From the NCBI RefSeq assembly GCF_923081025.1, contig NZ_CAKLPZ010000003.1:124001-188000 (forward strand): DNA of 64,000 nucleotides, written 5' to 3'. Every line of letters starts with the position of its first letter. Within the stretch, counting starts at the first letter, position 1. The stretch comes from Neolewinella maritima. Lineage in GTDB: Bacteria; Bacteroidota; Bacteroidia; Chitinophagales; Saprospiraceae. Positions 51,431 to 60,887 of this stretch are shown piece after piece. Under the pieces are notes generated by a model, which saw only the letters and a list, made by a program, of their open reading frames with translations, had not been told where the DNA came from and did no database searches. The position numbers and the translations under genes were made by a program.

Positions 51431-51464
51431 AAAAAACCGCGTCAGGGCAAAGCCCGACGCGGTT
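51431..51464 (-). terminator. Intrinsic terminator after tRNA-Cys
   Basis: Stem AAACCGCGTC (51434-51443) with 51455-51464 and an inner GGGC/GCCC pairing, followed on the minus-strand RNA by a U-run. It ends the tRNA-Cys transcript 8 nt past the tRNA 3' end and insulates the rpsA promoter. Confidence 0.85.
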
Positions 51465-51471
51465 TAACAAG

Positions 51472-51542
51472 AGGTTGGGAGCGGATTCGAACCGCCGTAC
51501 AAGGTTTTGCAGACCTTTGCCTAGCCACTCGGCCACCCAACC
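51472..51542 (-). tRNA. tRNA-Cys (GCA)
   Basis: A 71-nt cloverleaf on the minus strand: acceptor GGTTGGG pairs with CCCAACC, discriminator U73 as usual for tRNA-Cys, anticodon loop CTGCAAA (GCA), T-arm GGCGGTTCGAATCCGCT. No encoded CCA. Confidence 0.93.
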
Positions 51543-51551
51543 AGGGGAGGG

Positions 51552-51584
51552 CAAAAGTAGGTGCGCCACGGGGGCAGTACCAAA
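51552..51584 (-). promoter_or_regulatory. Promoter of tRNA-Cys
   Basis: TTTG (51581-51584), a 21-nt spacer and TACTTTTG (51552-51559) on the minus strand, 9 nt before the tRNA 5' end. It fits the Bacteroidota -33/-7 pattern and lies in the gap after the T9SS gene. Confidence 0.7.
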
Positions 51585-51601
51585 CTTTGCCGCCGGTTTA
51601 T

Positions 51602-53335
51602 TTACCGGATCAAGTGCACAACGCCCGTGCGCTGGCTTAAGTTGCCGGTGGGGGTGGTGTACTTCAGGGTGTATAGGTAGGTGCCGGAAGCCGCCGGCCG
51701 GCCGTCGATGCGCCCCGTCCAGGGTAGGCCGGGGTTGTCGGAAGAAAAGACCAGTGCGCCCCAGCGGTTGAAGATCAGAAATTCGTAGTCCACCAACTGC
51801 GGCGCCGCGTTGAAGAAGGGACCGAAGACCCGGTTCTCGGGCTGCTGCGCGGCCGGACTGAATACATTGGGAAAGAAAACCTCCGGCTCTTCGAATACAC
51901 AGGCCACGTTGGAAAGGAAGGGAAAGGAACTGTCCGTGTCGGCAGGACTGTAGTTAGCCGTGATGACGTAGCAGTTCGGCCCCTCAGTGGGCGGGGCAGA
52001 TTGGTCGAGGTACGTCAGGTCGGTGAGCGAGTCGGCCAGGGAGGTGAAACTACCGTCGGGGTTCACCCGCAGGACGTCATAGGTCACCGTACCCGGCAGG
52101 TTGTTGACCAGCGGGGTCCAGTCCAGCCTAGTACCCCCCGCTCCGGGACTGGCAAAGAGGTAAACGGGGCCTACCGTATTGGTAATCAGAATATCGCCAC
52201 AGGCATCTTCCAGTACCAGGCGGGCTGAATCGATGATCTCTTGCGGTGATCCGGCGAAGGGGACCGTCAGGCCACTCACCGCAAAGTCATCGGGTAGGAG
52301 GGGAAGCTCTTCCACCACACCACGCCGGTACAGTTCCAATCGGGCCTGTACGGGTAGGGGGTTGTTCGTCGCCTCGAAGGGCAGGCGAGCCATCGAGCCG
52401 TTCACCTCGATGCCGTACACGTCGAAGGGGCGGAGGGGCGGAACGATGTCGAGCGTGATGCAGAAGGTATCGGTACGCACGGTCTCCCCCGTAGCGTACT
52501 GTCCCTGCTGATAGAAGCAGATGGTTTCCCCGTCATTGCCTTCATCGTACACCAGGGTGTCGCCTCCTCCCATGCGGTAGGGCTGCTCGGTGAACGGACC
52601 CCCATCTACGGATGCGAAGAGCAAAAGGGGCTCGGCAAGCGTATCCAGATTAGTGGACGTGGCGGTCTGCACGCGCGTAAGACTTACCTCGGAGGTACAG
52701 CCCGTACCCCCTGACCCGGTCAGCCCGGTGGCCGAGGTGATCTGACTCTGGGGCGTATCGTTGCCGCAGGGATCGATGGCCACCACCACGTACTCCCGAG
52801 TGGTCAGGGAATCCGCCGGGACCCCGGTGATGCGGTAGCTGTTTTCCGTAGTCACCGTGTCCAGGGGGAAGGTACCCGCGGCGGTCACCTCCAGGATCAC
52901 GTACCCACTGACTTCCGGCGACGGTGACGGGTCCCAACCCACTACCAGATCACCCTCCTCCACACTTACGGAGCGCAGGATGACGGGGTCGGGAATGCGA
53001 TTGTCGAGCGTGTCACTGGTCAGCGCCGTAGTTCCCGGGCAGTCGTAACGGTAACTGAGGTAGTAGAAAAACTGGGCTCCGGTAGGGTTTTCGTCCCGGT
53101 ACTCGGTGTCCGATAGGTCCGTGATACTAGTCAGTAAATTATAGGGACCCGCTTCGTCAGTACTCCGGTAGACATCGGTGGCCACGTACGGACCACAGGG
53201 ATTCGTAACGTTCTCCCAGCTCAGCACCTCGCCGCCGGCCTCCGAGCGGGTACACAAAAAATCCGGCGCGGCGATCTCCTGAGCGGAGAGCCAACTGCAT
53301 ACGGTCAGGCCAAAGAGTAAGAAGCGTAGGAACAA
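51602..53335 (-). CDS. Secreted protein with gliding-motility-associated C-terminal domain (T9SS type B)
   Basis: A 577-aa exported protein. Start is a TTG at 53335 opening signal peptide MFLRFLLFGLTVCSWLSAQE. The middle has several fibronectin-III-like domains of about 90-100 aa. The end (PNVFSPAAQQPENRVFGP, FNRWGALVFSSDN, GTYLYTLKY, RTGVVHLIR) is a gliding-motility-associated CHU_C domain, the type B T9SS sorting signal. It is probably surface-attached or secreted; no catalytic residues are seen. Confidence 0.9.
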   Translation of the reverse strand: MFLRFLLFGLTVCSWLSAQEIAAPDFLCTRSEAGGEVLSWENVTNPCGPYVATDVYRSTDEAGPYNLLTSITDLSDTEYRDENPTGAQFFYYLSYRYDCPGTTALTSDTLDNRIPDPVILRSVSVEEGDLVVGWDPSPSPEVSGYVILEVTAAGTFPLDTVTTENSYRITGVPADSLTTREYVVVAIDPCGNDTPQSQITSATGLTGSGGTGCTSEVSLTRVQTATSTNLDTLAEPLLLFASVDGGPFTEQPYRMGGGDTLVYDEGNDGETICFYQQGQYATGETVRTDTFCITLDIVPPLRPFDVYGIEVNGSMARLPFEATNNPLPVQARLELYRRGVVEELPLLPDDFAVSGLTVPFAGSPQEIIDSARLVLEDACGDILITNTVGPVYLFASPGAGGTRLDWTPLVNNLPGTVTYDVLRVNPDGSFTSLADSLTDLTYLDQSAPPTEGPNCYVITANYSPADTDSSFPFLSNVACVFEEPEVFFPNVFSPAAQQPENRVFGPFFNAAPQLVDYEFLIFNRWGALVFSSDNPGLPWTGRIDGRPAASGTYLYTLKYTTPTGNLSQRTGVVHLIR

Positions 53336-53413
53336 AATGTGGTGTGCTTAGTGTCAGTCGCTTAGAAAACGCAGAAGCTACCCACCAAGTTATAGCATAC
53401 GGCAGACAGGCGC

Positions 53414-55942
53414 TCAGTCCGCCACGTCGTCCTGCTCTCCCTGGAGGTCAAACAGGGCGATCGGCGTGCGAAAACGGTCAGCGAGTGCCTTACGGATACG
53501 ATCACGTCGGTAGTCGCTTCGCCTGAAGTTGGTCTTTACGGATTGCTTATCACTCTCGACCCCATAGGATTCCAGCGGGCCTCTGATGGTGTAGTAAACG
53601 TTGAACAGCCCGTTGCGCGCCGGTAACACCTCTAGGCTATTGTCGTGGCGACTAAGCTTATTGGTCACTACCTGTCCCGCGTTCACCTTCACGTAGTAGT
53701 CCAGGTACTGATCCAAGGTATGGGTGCCGCTTAGCGTCAGGTTGATGGCACTGCTCTGAATGAACATGGCGGGGATGTACACCGTCCGGTCGCGGATCTC
53801 GAAGACATTGGCCAGGCGGGTGAAGCGTACCCGTTCCAGATCCCCCGACTTAAGGGCAAAGGCAAAGTTCTCCAGTAGGTCGAAGTCACGCAGTTCGCCG
53901 TCCAGGATCTCAATACTTGCCAGTACGCCGAGGTCCTCGTACTCCAGTTCGCCGGCGTCGTCGTAGTGCAGGTCGAGGAGCAGTTTGGCGTTCATGGTGC
54001 CGGTCAGGTGGTCGGAGGTAAGCACCTCCTGCCCGAAGTCGGCGGACTGCCGGAAGAATTCCCGGGCATCGACGCCCCGGGCCGTGAGGCGCGCATCGAC
54101 CGCGATAGTTTGGTCGAAGTAGGTGATCGCATCCAGCCCGATCTCTCCTCCCATCGCCGTAGTGAGCCCGCGCACGTCGAGCCGGCCGGGCAGGAAAACG
54201 AATTGACCCCGGAAGGTCGCTCCCCGGTAGGCATCCCACTGCCAGTCCGCCACACGGGCCTCGAAGGTACCGTGCAGCAGATCGGTGAGTTGGGCTCTGA
54301 TCTGGGCGGTTGGCTCCGGCGTACTAGTCGGTGTACGGTCTACAGTAATTTCGGAATCACCGAACCCAGCTACGGCAAGCAATTCCGCCACGTCCAGCGA
54401 CTTCCCCTCCAGTGTAGCCTCGAAGCGTAGTGCCGCATCGCGGGAGTTGAGGCTGTCGGCGAACAGTACGGGAATAAGGTTGCTGCCCCGACCGTCCAGT
54501 AGTACATCCGTACCATCTAGGACCACTTGCAGTGCTGTTACGGCTACTTCATTATCGTTTAGCTCGAGGGTGCCGGAGGGTAGGGAGATTGTTTGCTCAT
54601 TTAGCGTGAATACTATATCGTCGGCCCGTAGTGTACCACCTGACCCTAATCGGGCGGCCCGCCGTGGCTCGATCATATCGGCGTAGCGGCCCGTCAGGGA
54701 GAGGTCAGTGAAATGTAGGAGCCCGTCCGCCCCGGTCACGGTAGCCGTGGGTAGAAAAGCGGGTAGCACATCCAGCGGCAGGCTACCATTGGCGCTGAAG
54801 GCGATGACGGGGTCGTATAGATCTTCCAGCCGGAACCGGAGATCGAAGGGCGCGCCGCGGAAGCTGCCGGTCAGTCGCTCTACGGCGATGGTCTGCACCC
54901 CGCCGCCGGGCCCCTCCACGTAGTCGAAAGTGGCCTGTAGATCAACCTCCCGCGCGGTAGCGTTCATCCGGGGGCTACTCAGTTTGCCGTCCCGGAAGTC
55001 GAGGGTGCCGGTGAGCCGGGGGTAGGTCCGGTCGGTCCACGCACCGGTAATATCAGCCTGGAGACTGAGCCGGCCGTCGGTTTCCAACCCGCCGAGGGTA
55101 GCAGCGTAGGTAGGGGGCAGTAGGCTAAGGACGTCCTCCAGCTCCCCGGCGGTGCTGCTGAGGCGGAGGTTCGTCGTTACCCCTGCATCGGTGAGGGTGA
55201 GTACACCGGTTGCCTCCACTTCCAGCGCGCGGCTGGCGATACGGAGCGGGGTCAAGCGGTAGCTGTTTGTGACATGGTCTACGGTGAGCTGACCGCTCAG
55301 GCCCAACGCCTTACCGTCCAGGTAGCGCGTGCCGTCCTGGTCGAAGTAGCCTACCCCTACCGTCCCGTCTACCTCCAGGGTATACTGACTGCTACCGAAG
55401 TCGCCACTGAGTATCCCTTCATCTATGGTTAGCAATGCATCGGTCTGCAGGCGGGCATCCTGGTAGACCAGGGTGATGCGGTCCAGTTGCGCCGCTTCCA
55501 GGGAGAATAGCGCACCTGCGGCCCCGCCCTCCGCTTTGCCCGCTGCCGCCTGGTCGCCTATGGAGGTGTGGGTGATCTGGTAGTTGGTGTTGCCGTCGCG
55601 GTCGGTGAATAACTGGAGCTTACCGTCGGAGAGCCGAATGCTCGTGACCCGCACGGTACCCAGCAGACTGCTCAGGTCCAGTACACACGCCAGGTGATCG
55701 GCCTCCAGCAGGGCACTGCCGTCGCTGCCTTCGACCTGCACGCCCTGCAGATCGACCGCCAGTTGCGGGAAGGCGCGCAGCAGACTCAGGTCATACTCCT
55801 GCACCGTGATGCGGGTCTGCACCCGCTCGTTGAGGGCCGCTACGACCCGCCGGGCGATGGGGTCACCGAACAGCTCGATCGCCAGCAGGGGCAATAGGGC
55901 AAGGAGGAAGATCAGAAAGAGGGCACGCCGAAGAAATCGCAT
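53414..55942 (-). CDS. AsmA-like envelope protein
   Basis: An 842-aa protein anchored by one N-terminal helix (ALFLIFLLALLPLLAIE), followed by an AsmA N-terminal domain (LSLLRAFPQLAVDLQGVQVE) and a long beta-rich region with repeating layers, ending with the AsmA_2-like segment around TARGVDAREFFRQSADFG. AsmA/TamB proteins are thought to bridge inner and outer membranes for phospholipid transport. It follows dapA by 14 bp and is in a run with accA and dapA, both linked to the supply of envelope precursors. Confidence 0.85.
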   Translation of the reverse strand: MRFLRRALFLIFLLALLPLLAIELFGDPIARRVVAALNERVQTRITVQEYDLSLLRAFPQLAVDLQGVQVEGSDGSALLEADHLACVLDLSSLLGTVRVTSIRLSDGKLQLFTDRDGNTNYQITHTSIGDQAAAGKAEGGAAGALFSLEAAQLDRITLVYQDARLQTDALLTIDEGILSGDFGSSQYTLEVDGTVGVGYFDQDGTRYLDGKALGLSGQLTVDHVTNSYRLTPLRIASRALEVEATGVLTLTDAGVTTNLRLSSTAGELEDVLSLLPPTYAATLGGLETDGRLSLQADITGAWTDRTYPRLTGTLDFRDGKLSSPRMNATAREVDLQATFDYVEGPGGGVQTIAVERLTGSFRGAPFDLRFRLEDLYDPVIAFSANGSLPLDVLPAFLPTATVTGADGLLHFTDLSLTGRYADMIEPRRAARLGSGGTLRADDIVFTLNEQTISLPSGTLELNDNEVAVTALQVVLDGTDVLLDGRGSNLIPVLFADSLNSRDAALRFEATLEGKSLDVAELLAVAGFGDSEITVDRTPTSTPEPTAQIRAQLTDLLHGTFEARVADWQWDAYRGATFRGQFVFLPGRLDVRGLTTAMGGEIGLDAITYFDQTIAVDARLTARGVDAREFFRQSADFGQEVLTSDHLTGTMNAKLLLDLHYDDAGELEYEDLGVLASIEILDGELRDFDLLENFAFALKSGDLERVRFTRLANVFEIRDRTVYIPAMFIQSSAINLTLSGTHTLDQYLDYYVKVNAGQVVTNKLSRHDNSLEVLPARNGLFNVYYTIRGPLESYGVESDKQSVKTNFRRSDYRRDRIRKALADRFRTPIALFDLQGEQDDVAD

Positions 55943-55956
55943 AGGTGGGGTAGCCG

Positions 55957-56862
55957 TTACGGCACCAACTCCGGGACGCGGTGCAGCACCTGCCGCAACT
56001 GCTCCATACTCGGTGCCGAAAGGGGAACGAGGGGCACGCGCAGGTAATTATCGCACAGCCCCAGGATCGAGACGGCCGCCTTGATGCCGACCGGATTGCC
56101 CTCGCAGTACAGCAGGGGGTGTACGTCCAGCAGGTCGAAGTTGAGCTGACGGGCCTCGTCGATGCGGTTGTCGAGCGCCGCGCGGACCATGCGGCTGAAC
56201 TGGGCGGGTAGGGCGTTGGCGATGACGCTGATACCGCCGTGGCCGCCCACCGCGATCGTGGCTGTCACCAGAGGGTCGTCGCCACAGAGCACCGCCAGGT
56301 GATCGGGCCGGTGCTTCAGGATCTCGGTAGCCTGACCCAGAATGCCGCTGGCTTCCTTGACGGCGGCGAAGCGGTCCGTAGCCTCGGCTAGTCGTAGCAC
56401 GGTCTCGGGCAGTACGTTGCTGCTGGTGCGCGCCGGCACGTTATAGATGATCAGGGGGAGCGGGGCCACCTCGGCCACGCGCATATAATGCTGAAAAATG
56501 CCCTCCTGCGGCGGCCGGCTGTAGGCCGGGCTGCTGGACATGATACCGGCCACCCCGTCGAAGTTGTAGTCGCGGATGAATCCCACCAGCTTTTCCGTGT
56601 AGTTGCCGCCGAAGAAGCCGGCGACGATAGGCACCCGCTCGTCAACGTGGCGAATGGTGAAGTCGAGGATCTCACGGCACTCCTGTGCGCTGAGCGTGAT
56701 GGCTTCCCCCGTAGTGCCCAGGCAGACGACGTAGTCCACCCCACCGGCGATCACATGGTCGATCACGCGGCCCAGGGCGGGATAGTCCACGGACTTATCG
56801 GCCCGAAAGGGAGTGATCAGGGCGACGCCGGTGCCGGTAAAGCGGGGGGGGAATGCTTGCAT
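55957..56862 (-). CDS. dapA: 4-hydroxy-tetrahydrodipicolinate synthase
   Basis: Condenses pyruvate and aspartate semialdehyde in the lysine/diaminopimelate pathway. The 301-aa TIM-barrel has the substrate-site CLGTTGEAITLSAQE, active-site Tyr in LIIYNVPART and the Schiff-base Lys in FAAVKEASG. It starts 2 bp after the accA stop, so it is in the same operon. Diaminopimelate is needed for peptidoglycan and lysine. Confidence 0.95.
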   Translation of the reverse strand: MQAFPPRFTGTGVALITPFRADKSVDYPALGRVIDHVIAGGVDYVVCLGTTGEAITLSAQECREILDFTIRHVDERVPIVAGFFGGNYTEKLVGFIRDYNFDGVAGIMSSSPAYSRPPQEGIFQHYMRVAEVAPLPLIIYNVPARTSSNVLPETVLRLAEATDRFAAVKEASGILGQATEILKHRPDHLAVLCGDDPLVTATIAVGGHGGISVIANALPAQFSRMVRAALDNRIDEARQLNFDLLDVHPLLYCEGNPVGIKAAVSILGLCDNYLRVPLVPLSAPSMEQLRQVLHRVPELVP

Positions 56863-56864
56863 AA

Positions 56865-57821
56865 TTAGTCTACGTGGGTGACCTGTCCGATCACGGCGTA
56901 CTTCTCGATCCGGTCCTCTATCATCTGGTCTACGGACTTCTCCTGCACCGCGGCGATGGCCTTTTTGAGGTGCCGCTTCAGCAGTTTGGCCATCTCCTCG
57001 GGGGCGTTGTGGGCGCCGCCCTGGGGCTCCTTGACGATCTCGTCTACGATACCGAAGCCGTACATGTCCTCAGCCGTCAGCTTGAGGGCTTCGGCGGCCT
57101 GCTCCTTGAAGTCCCAGCTCCGCCAGAGAATGCTGCTGCAGCTTTCGGGGGAGATGACCGAGTACCAGGTGTTTTCCAGCATCATCACGTGGTCGCCGAG
57201 TCCGATGCCGATGGCTCCGCCACTGGCCCCCTCGCCGATCACGGCGCAGACGATGGGTACGCGCAGCTGGGCCATCTCGAAGAGATTGCGGGCGATGGCC
57301 TCGGCCTGTCCGCGCTCCTCGGCCTCGATGCCGGGGAAGGCACCGGGGGTGTCGATCAGCGAGACGACCGGGAAGCCGAAGCGTTCGGCCAGCTTCATCA
57401 GCCGCAGGGCCTTGCGGTAGCCCTCGGGGTTGGCCATACCGAAGTTGCGGTACTGCCGCATCTTGGTGTTGACGCCCTTCTGGTGGCCGATGAAGACGAC
57501 GGTCTGCCCGTCCATATTCCCGATGCCGCCCACGATGGCCTTGTCGTCGCCGTAGTAGCGGTCGCCGTGCAGTTCCACGAATTTGCGGCACATCTGCTCG
57601 ATGTAGTACAGGGTGTAGGGCCGTTCGGGGTGGCGGCTGAGCTGCACCCGCTGCCAGCCCGTGAGGTTGCTGTAGATGTCGCGGCGGGTCTGTTTGATGC
57701 GCCCCTCCAGCTCCTCGATGGTGGGCTTCATATCTACCACTCCGTCATCGCTGACCTCCTTCACCTTATCCAGCTGCTCGTACAGCTTTTCCAGGGGCTT
57801 CTCGAAATCTAGAAATACCAT
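56865..57821 (-). CDS. accA: Acetyl-CoA carboxylase carboxyltransferase subunit alpha
   Basis: Part of the enzyme that makes malonyl-CoA for fatty-acid synthesis. The 318-aa product has the alpha-subunit N-terminal helices ([15 protein letters not shown]), [20 protein letters not shown], the biotin/CoA-binding [20 protein letters not shown], and the oxyanion region [20 protein letters not shown]. It lacks a beta-subunit partner nearby. First of the accA-dapA-asmA run. Confidence 0.95.
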   Translation of the reverse strand: MVFLDFEKPLEKLYEQLDKVKEVSDDGVVDMKPTIEELEGRIKQTRRDIYSNLTGWQRVQLSRHPERPYTLYYIEQMCRKFVELHGDRYYGDDKAIVGGIGNMDGQTVVFIGHQKGVNTKMRQYRNFGMANPEGYRKALRLMKLAERFGFPVVSLIDTPGAFPGIEAEERGQAEAIARNLFEMAQLRVPIVCAVIGEGASGGAIGIGLGDHVMMLENTWYSVISPESCSSILWRSWDFKEQAAEALKLTAEDMYGFGIVDEIVKEPQGGAHNAPEEMAKLLKRHLKKAIAAVQEKSVDQMIEDRIEKYAVIGQVTHVD

Positions 57822-57892
57822 GTTAGTCGTTTAGTGAGGTAGTCACTCGTCCGCCGAGCTATACGCAGGTTGGCTCGTCGGCCGAGGGAGTA

Positions 57893-58822
57893 CTACCTGA
57901 GCTGCACCTTAGCCGATCCCAACATCCCGATGTCGGTGTAGATTTCGGCGCGGTAGAAGCCCTCATCCAGCTTATCACTCAGTTCGTGGGTGAAGCTGAT
58001 GCGCTGGTTGCGTTCCAGGTTGACGTCGCGGCCCTCGAGGGCGATGATGTCCTTCTCGGCACCATTGACGATCGACTTGGCCCGCACAGGGTTCTCGCTG
58101 ATCACGGGGGTGGACGATTCGTCCGTCAGCACCAGGAAGATGGGGCGTACGCCGAGGAACTCGCTGGGCACGTCCGTCAGGTCGAAGCTCACGGCGATGC
58201 GCCGGGCGCGGTTGGCGTTGGCGGTGTTGCTGCCGTTCTTGCGTAGCAGATCTACCTGAATGGCGGTGGCCTTGAAGTTGCCCAGCGTCATCCGTTCCAG
58301 GTCGGCCTCGATGCTCTCGTTGAGGCGGCTCAGGTTGTCGACCTTCTTGTTGCTCTCGTAGGCTTCGGTCTTGGCGGTGCTGAGGTCCTGCCGCAGCACG
58401 ACGTTGCGCTGGCGTAGGTCCTTATTCTCTTCGGTGAGCTCGGTGATGCTGGTCTCCAGCATACTGCGCACGTTCATGAGATCCTCGATCTGCTTGCGCA
58501 TTTCGTAGGCTACGTCATTGTCGTTCTTCCGGGCTTTCTGGGCCCGGCGCATATCGTAAAGCGCCGCCTGAGCGGTCTCCTGGGCGGTGGTGAGCTCGCC
58601 CTGTAGCTGGGCGTTTTCGCCGCTCACTTCCTGAAAGGCCTGGTCGAGGCTGTCGACGGACTTCATCAGGTTGTCGCGTAGCAGCGTGAGCTGTTCGGCC
58701 TCGCTGGACTTCTCCGTATAGTTGGCTTCCAGCTTATTCTTGGTGGTCACCCCCCAGATGAGGCTACCCACGAAAAGCAGGGCCAGCAGGATGGCGATGA
58801 TGGTGATGGTACGCTTGTTCAT
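57893..58822 (-). CDS. Coiled-coil membrane-anchored protein
   Basis: A 309-aa protein I do not assign to a named family. An N-terminal helix (TIIAILLALLFVGSLIWGV) anchors it, then residues 30-195 are a long coiled coil (EQLTLLRDNLMKSVDSLDQA), and the last 110 residues form a beta-rich domain (RRIAVSFDLTDVPSEFLGVR). This resembles other Bacteroidota envelope proteins of unknown role. A TAAATTTG promoter box is about 25 nt upstream. Confidence 0.75.
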   Translation of the reverse strand: MNKRTITIIAILLALLFVGSLIWGVTTKNKLEANYTEKSSEAEQLTLLRDNLMKSVDSLDQAFQEVSGENAQLQGELTTAQETAQAALYDMRRAQKARKNDNDVAYEMRKQIEDLMNVRSMLETSITELTEENKDLRQRNVVLRQDLSTAKTEAYESNKKVDNLSRLNESIEADLERMTLGNFKATAIQVDLLRKNGSNTANANRARRIAVSFDLTDVPSEFLGVRPIFLVLTDESSTPVISENPVRAKSIVNGAEKDIIALEGRDVNLERNQRISFTHELSDKLDEGFYRAEIYTDIGMLGSAKVQLR

Positions 58823-58845
58823 ATGCCGCAGGCTAGTGAGGCGGC

Positions 58846-58853
58846 AAATTTAC
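58846..58853 (-). promoter_or_regulatory. -7 box upstream of the coiled-coil gene
   Basis: TAAATTTG on the minus strand is an exact TAnnTTTG match 23 nt before the ATG at 58822. No -33 TTG is visible. Confidence 0.45.
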
Positions 58854-58855
58854 GA

Positions 58856-59941
58856 CTAAATCCAACGACGCGAGCGAAACCACCCCAGCATACCCAGGAT
58901 CAAACTGATCATCACCCCCCACAGAATGAAGTAGCCGTACTGGCTGTGCAGCTCCGGCATATTATCCCAGTTCATCCCGTACACGCCCACCAGGAAGCTC
59001 AGGGGGATAAAAATGGTGGATACGATGGTCAGTGTTTGCATCACGCTGTTCATCCGGAAGCTGATCTCGCTGGTGTAGAGGTCGTACAGTCCGTTGGTGA
59101 CGTCGCGGTAGGTTTCCACCAGGTCGGTGATCTGGATCACGTGGTCGCGCAGGTCGCGCACGTACAGCTGGGTATCGGCGGTGATGAGGGTGCTCTCCGT
59201 ATCGGCAAAGCGGTTCATGAGCTCGCGCAGCGGACTGATGCTCTTACGCAGCGTGAGCAGCGACAGGCGCAGGTCGTGGATCTTGGCCTTGGTCTCCACT
59301 TCGGGCGAGCGCATGATGGTCTCTTCCACCTTATCGAGTTCCTCCTCGATCTGATCGATGACCGTGTAGTACTTGTCCACTACGTTATCCACCAGTGCGT
59401 AAGCCAGGTAGTCCGCCCCCCGGCTGCGGATGCGACCGGTACTGGTCTCCAGGCGTTTGCGCACGCTCTTGAACAGGTCACCGCTGTCTTCCTGCAGGCT
59501 CAGTACTACGCCGTCGGTCACGTAGATACTCACCTGCTCGATACTCAGCTCCAGCCGCTCGGCATTAAAGGCAAAGGCCTTGATCACGAACATCACGCCA
59601 TTTTCGAACAGCTCCATCTTAGGACGTTGCTGTACGTCTACTACGTCCTCCAGGGCCAGGGGGTGCATACCGTACTTCTTGCCCAGCTGCTCCACCAGCT
59701 CGACGTGGTGGAGGCCCCGCATATCGTACCAGAGCGTAGCCCGCTCGGTCTGGGGTTCGGGGAAGGCGTCCTGGGCCGTCTGCACGTCGAAGAAATCGCC
59801 GTGGTACTGCGTCAGGTGCACGTGGATCTGCTCCATGTGCCGGTGTCCGGTGTACACCATGGTGCCGGGGGGGGCACCGGCCTTCTTGCGGGTCAGGGTA
59901 GCTTTTTCTTCCTTCGAGCGGAGTAGGTTGGTAATACGCAT
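58856..59941 (-). CDS. corA: Magnesium/cobalt transporter CorA
   Basis: A 361-aa divalent-cation channel. The long cytoplasmic funnel domain (residues 30-295) includes the coiled segment KYYTVIDQIEEELDKVEET; the two C-terminal helices follow, the first ending in the universal YGMN motif (GVYGMNWDNMPEL) that forms the selectivity mouth. The C terminus is basic (RSRRWI). It imports Mg2+. Just upstream lies the 950-bp repeat-only gap. Confidence 0.93.
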   Translation of the reverse strand: MRITNLLRSKEEKATLTRKKAGAPPGTMVYTGHRHMEQIHVHLTQYHGDFFDVQTAQDAFPEPQTERATLWYDMRGLHHVELVEQLGKKYGMHPLALEDVVDVQQRPKMELFENGVMFVIKAFAFNAERLELSIEQVSIYVTDGVVLSLQEDSGDLFKSVRKRLETSTGRIRSRGADYLAYALVDNVVDKYYTVIDQIEEELDKVEETIMRSPEVETKAKIHDLRLSLLTLRKSISPLRELMNRFADTESTLITADTQLYVRDLRDHVIQITDLVETYRDVTNGLYDLYTSEISFRMNSVMQTLTIVSTIFIPLSFLVGVYGMNWDNMPELHSQYGYFILWGVMISLILGMLGWFRSRRWI

Positions 59942-59949
59942 GCCGCAAA

Positions 59950-60830
59950 ATAGGGCGGGGACGCAGGTGCGAGCTTCCGTAGCGGGAGCGGTTCGTAGAA
60001 ACCAGTTGGGGGGGGAGGGGCCGCCGTTCCTTGGTACCAGCTGTGGGGGTCAGGGCCGGTTCGTGGCTTAGCTACGCTGCTACCTTCGGTGGTCCAGCCG
60101 CGGTGTAGGCGGGTCACGCCGGAAATGCTCGTGCAGATCCGCAGAGACCGCACCTGGAAGGTGCGAACCGGGAGGGGCCGCCGTTCCGCGGTGCCAGCTG
60201 TGGGGATTTGGGCCGGTTCGTGGCTTAGCTACGCTGCTACCTTCGGTGGTCCAGCCGCGGTGTAGGCGGGTCACGCCGGAGATGCTCGTGCAGATCCGCA
60301 AAGACCGCACCTGCAAGGTGCGAGCCGGGAGGGGCGGCCGTTTCCGGGATGCCAGCTGTGGGGGTAGGGGTGGCTCGTGGCTTGCAGCCGCGGTGCCAAG
60401 TGTGGGGTTTGGGCCGGTTCGTGGCTTCCAGCCGCGGTGCATGCGGGTTACGTCGGAGATGCTCGTGCAGATCCGCAGGGACCGCACCTGCAAGGTGCGA
60501 GCCGGGAGGGGGGAGCCGTTCCGCGGTGCCAGCTGTGGGGGTTTGGGCCGGTTCGTGGCTTAGCTACGCTGCTACCTTCGGCGGTCCAGCCGCGGTGTAG
60601 GCGGGTCACGCCGGAAATGCTCGTGCAGATCCGCAGGGGCCGCACCTGCAAGGTGCGAGCCGGGAGGGGGGAGCCGTTCCTCGGTGCCATCTGTGGGGGT
60701 CAGGGCCGGCTCGTGGCTTGCAGCCGCGGTGTAGGCGGGTCGGGTGAGAGAAGCTTGTGCTGACCCGCAGGCGCCGCACCTGCAAGGTGCGAGCCGGTGC
60801 GAGCCGCCGGGCGGCTGACGTTTTAATCCC
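59950..60830. repeat. Tandem array of about 157-bp imperfect repeats
   Basis: Five imperfect tandem copies, anchored by GGGAGGGG-like boxes at 60013, 60170, 60327, 60504 and 60662 (spacings 157, 157, 177, 158). Each unit has ATGCTCGTGCAGATCCGCA, an inverted repeat CGCACCTGCAAGGTGCG (7-bp stem, 3-nt loop) and CCGTTCC. Copy 3 carries a partial internal duplication that explains the longer 177-bp spacing. Apparent reading frames on both strands follow the repeat and look non-coding. No gene is seen in 59942-60887. Confidence 0.85.
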
Positions 60831-60887
60831 CTTAGCCACCTTACCTTGCTGGACGTATTCATCCATATCACCGGTGGCCCATTCTGT

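Noticed and set aside
56874-57812. 312-codon open frame antisense to accA
   Set aside because: Shadow frame; AccA motifs lie on the other strand and this frame shows none.
58823-59926. 367-codon open frame antisense to corA
   Set aside because: Shadow of CorA; no recognisable motif, and the CorA strand has the YGMN signature and helices.
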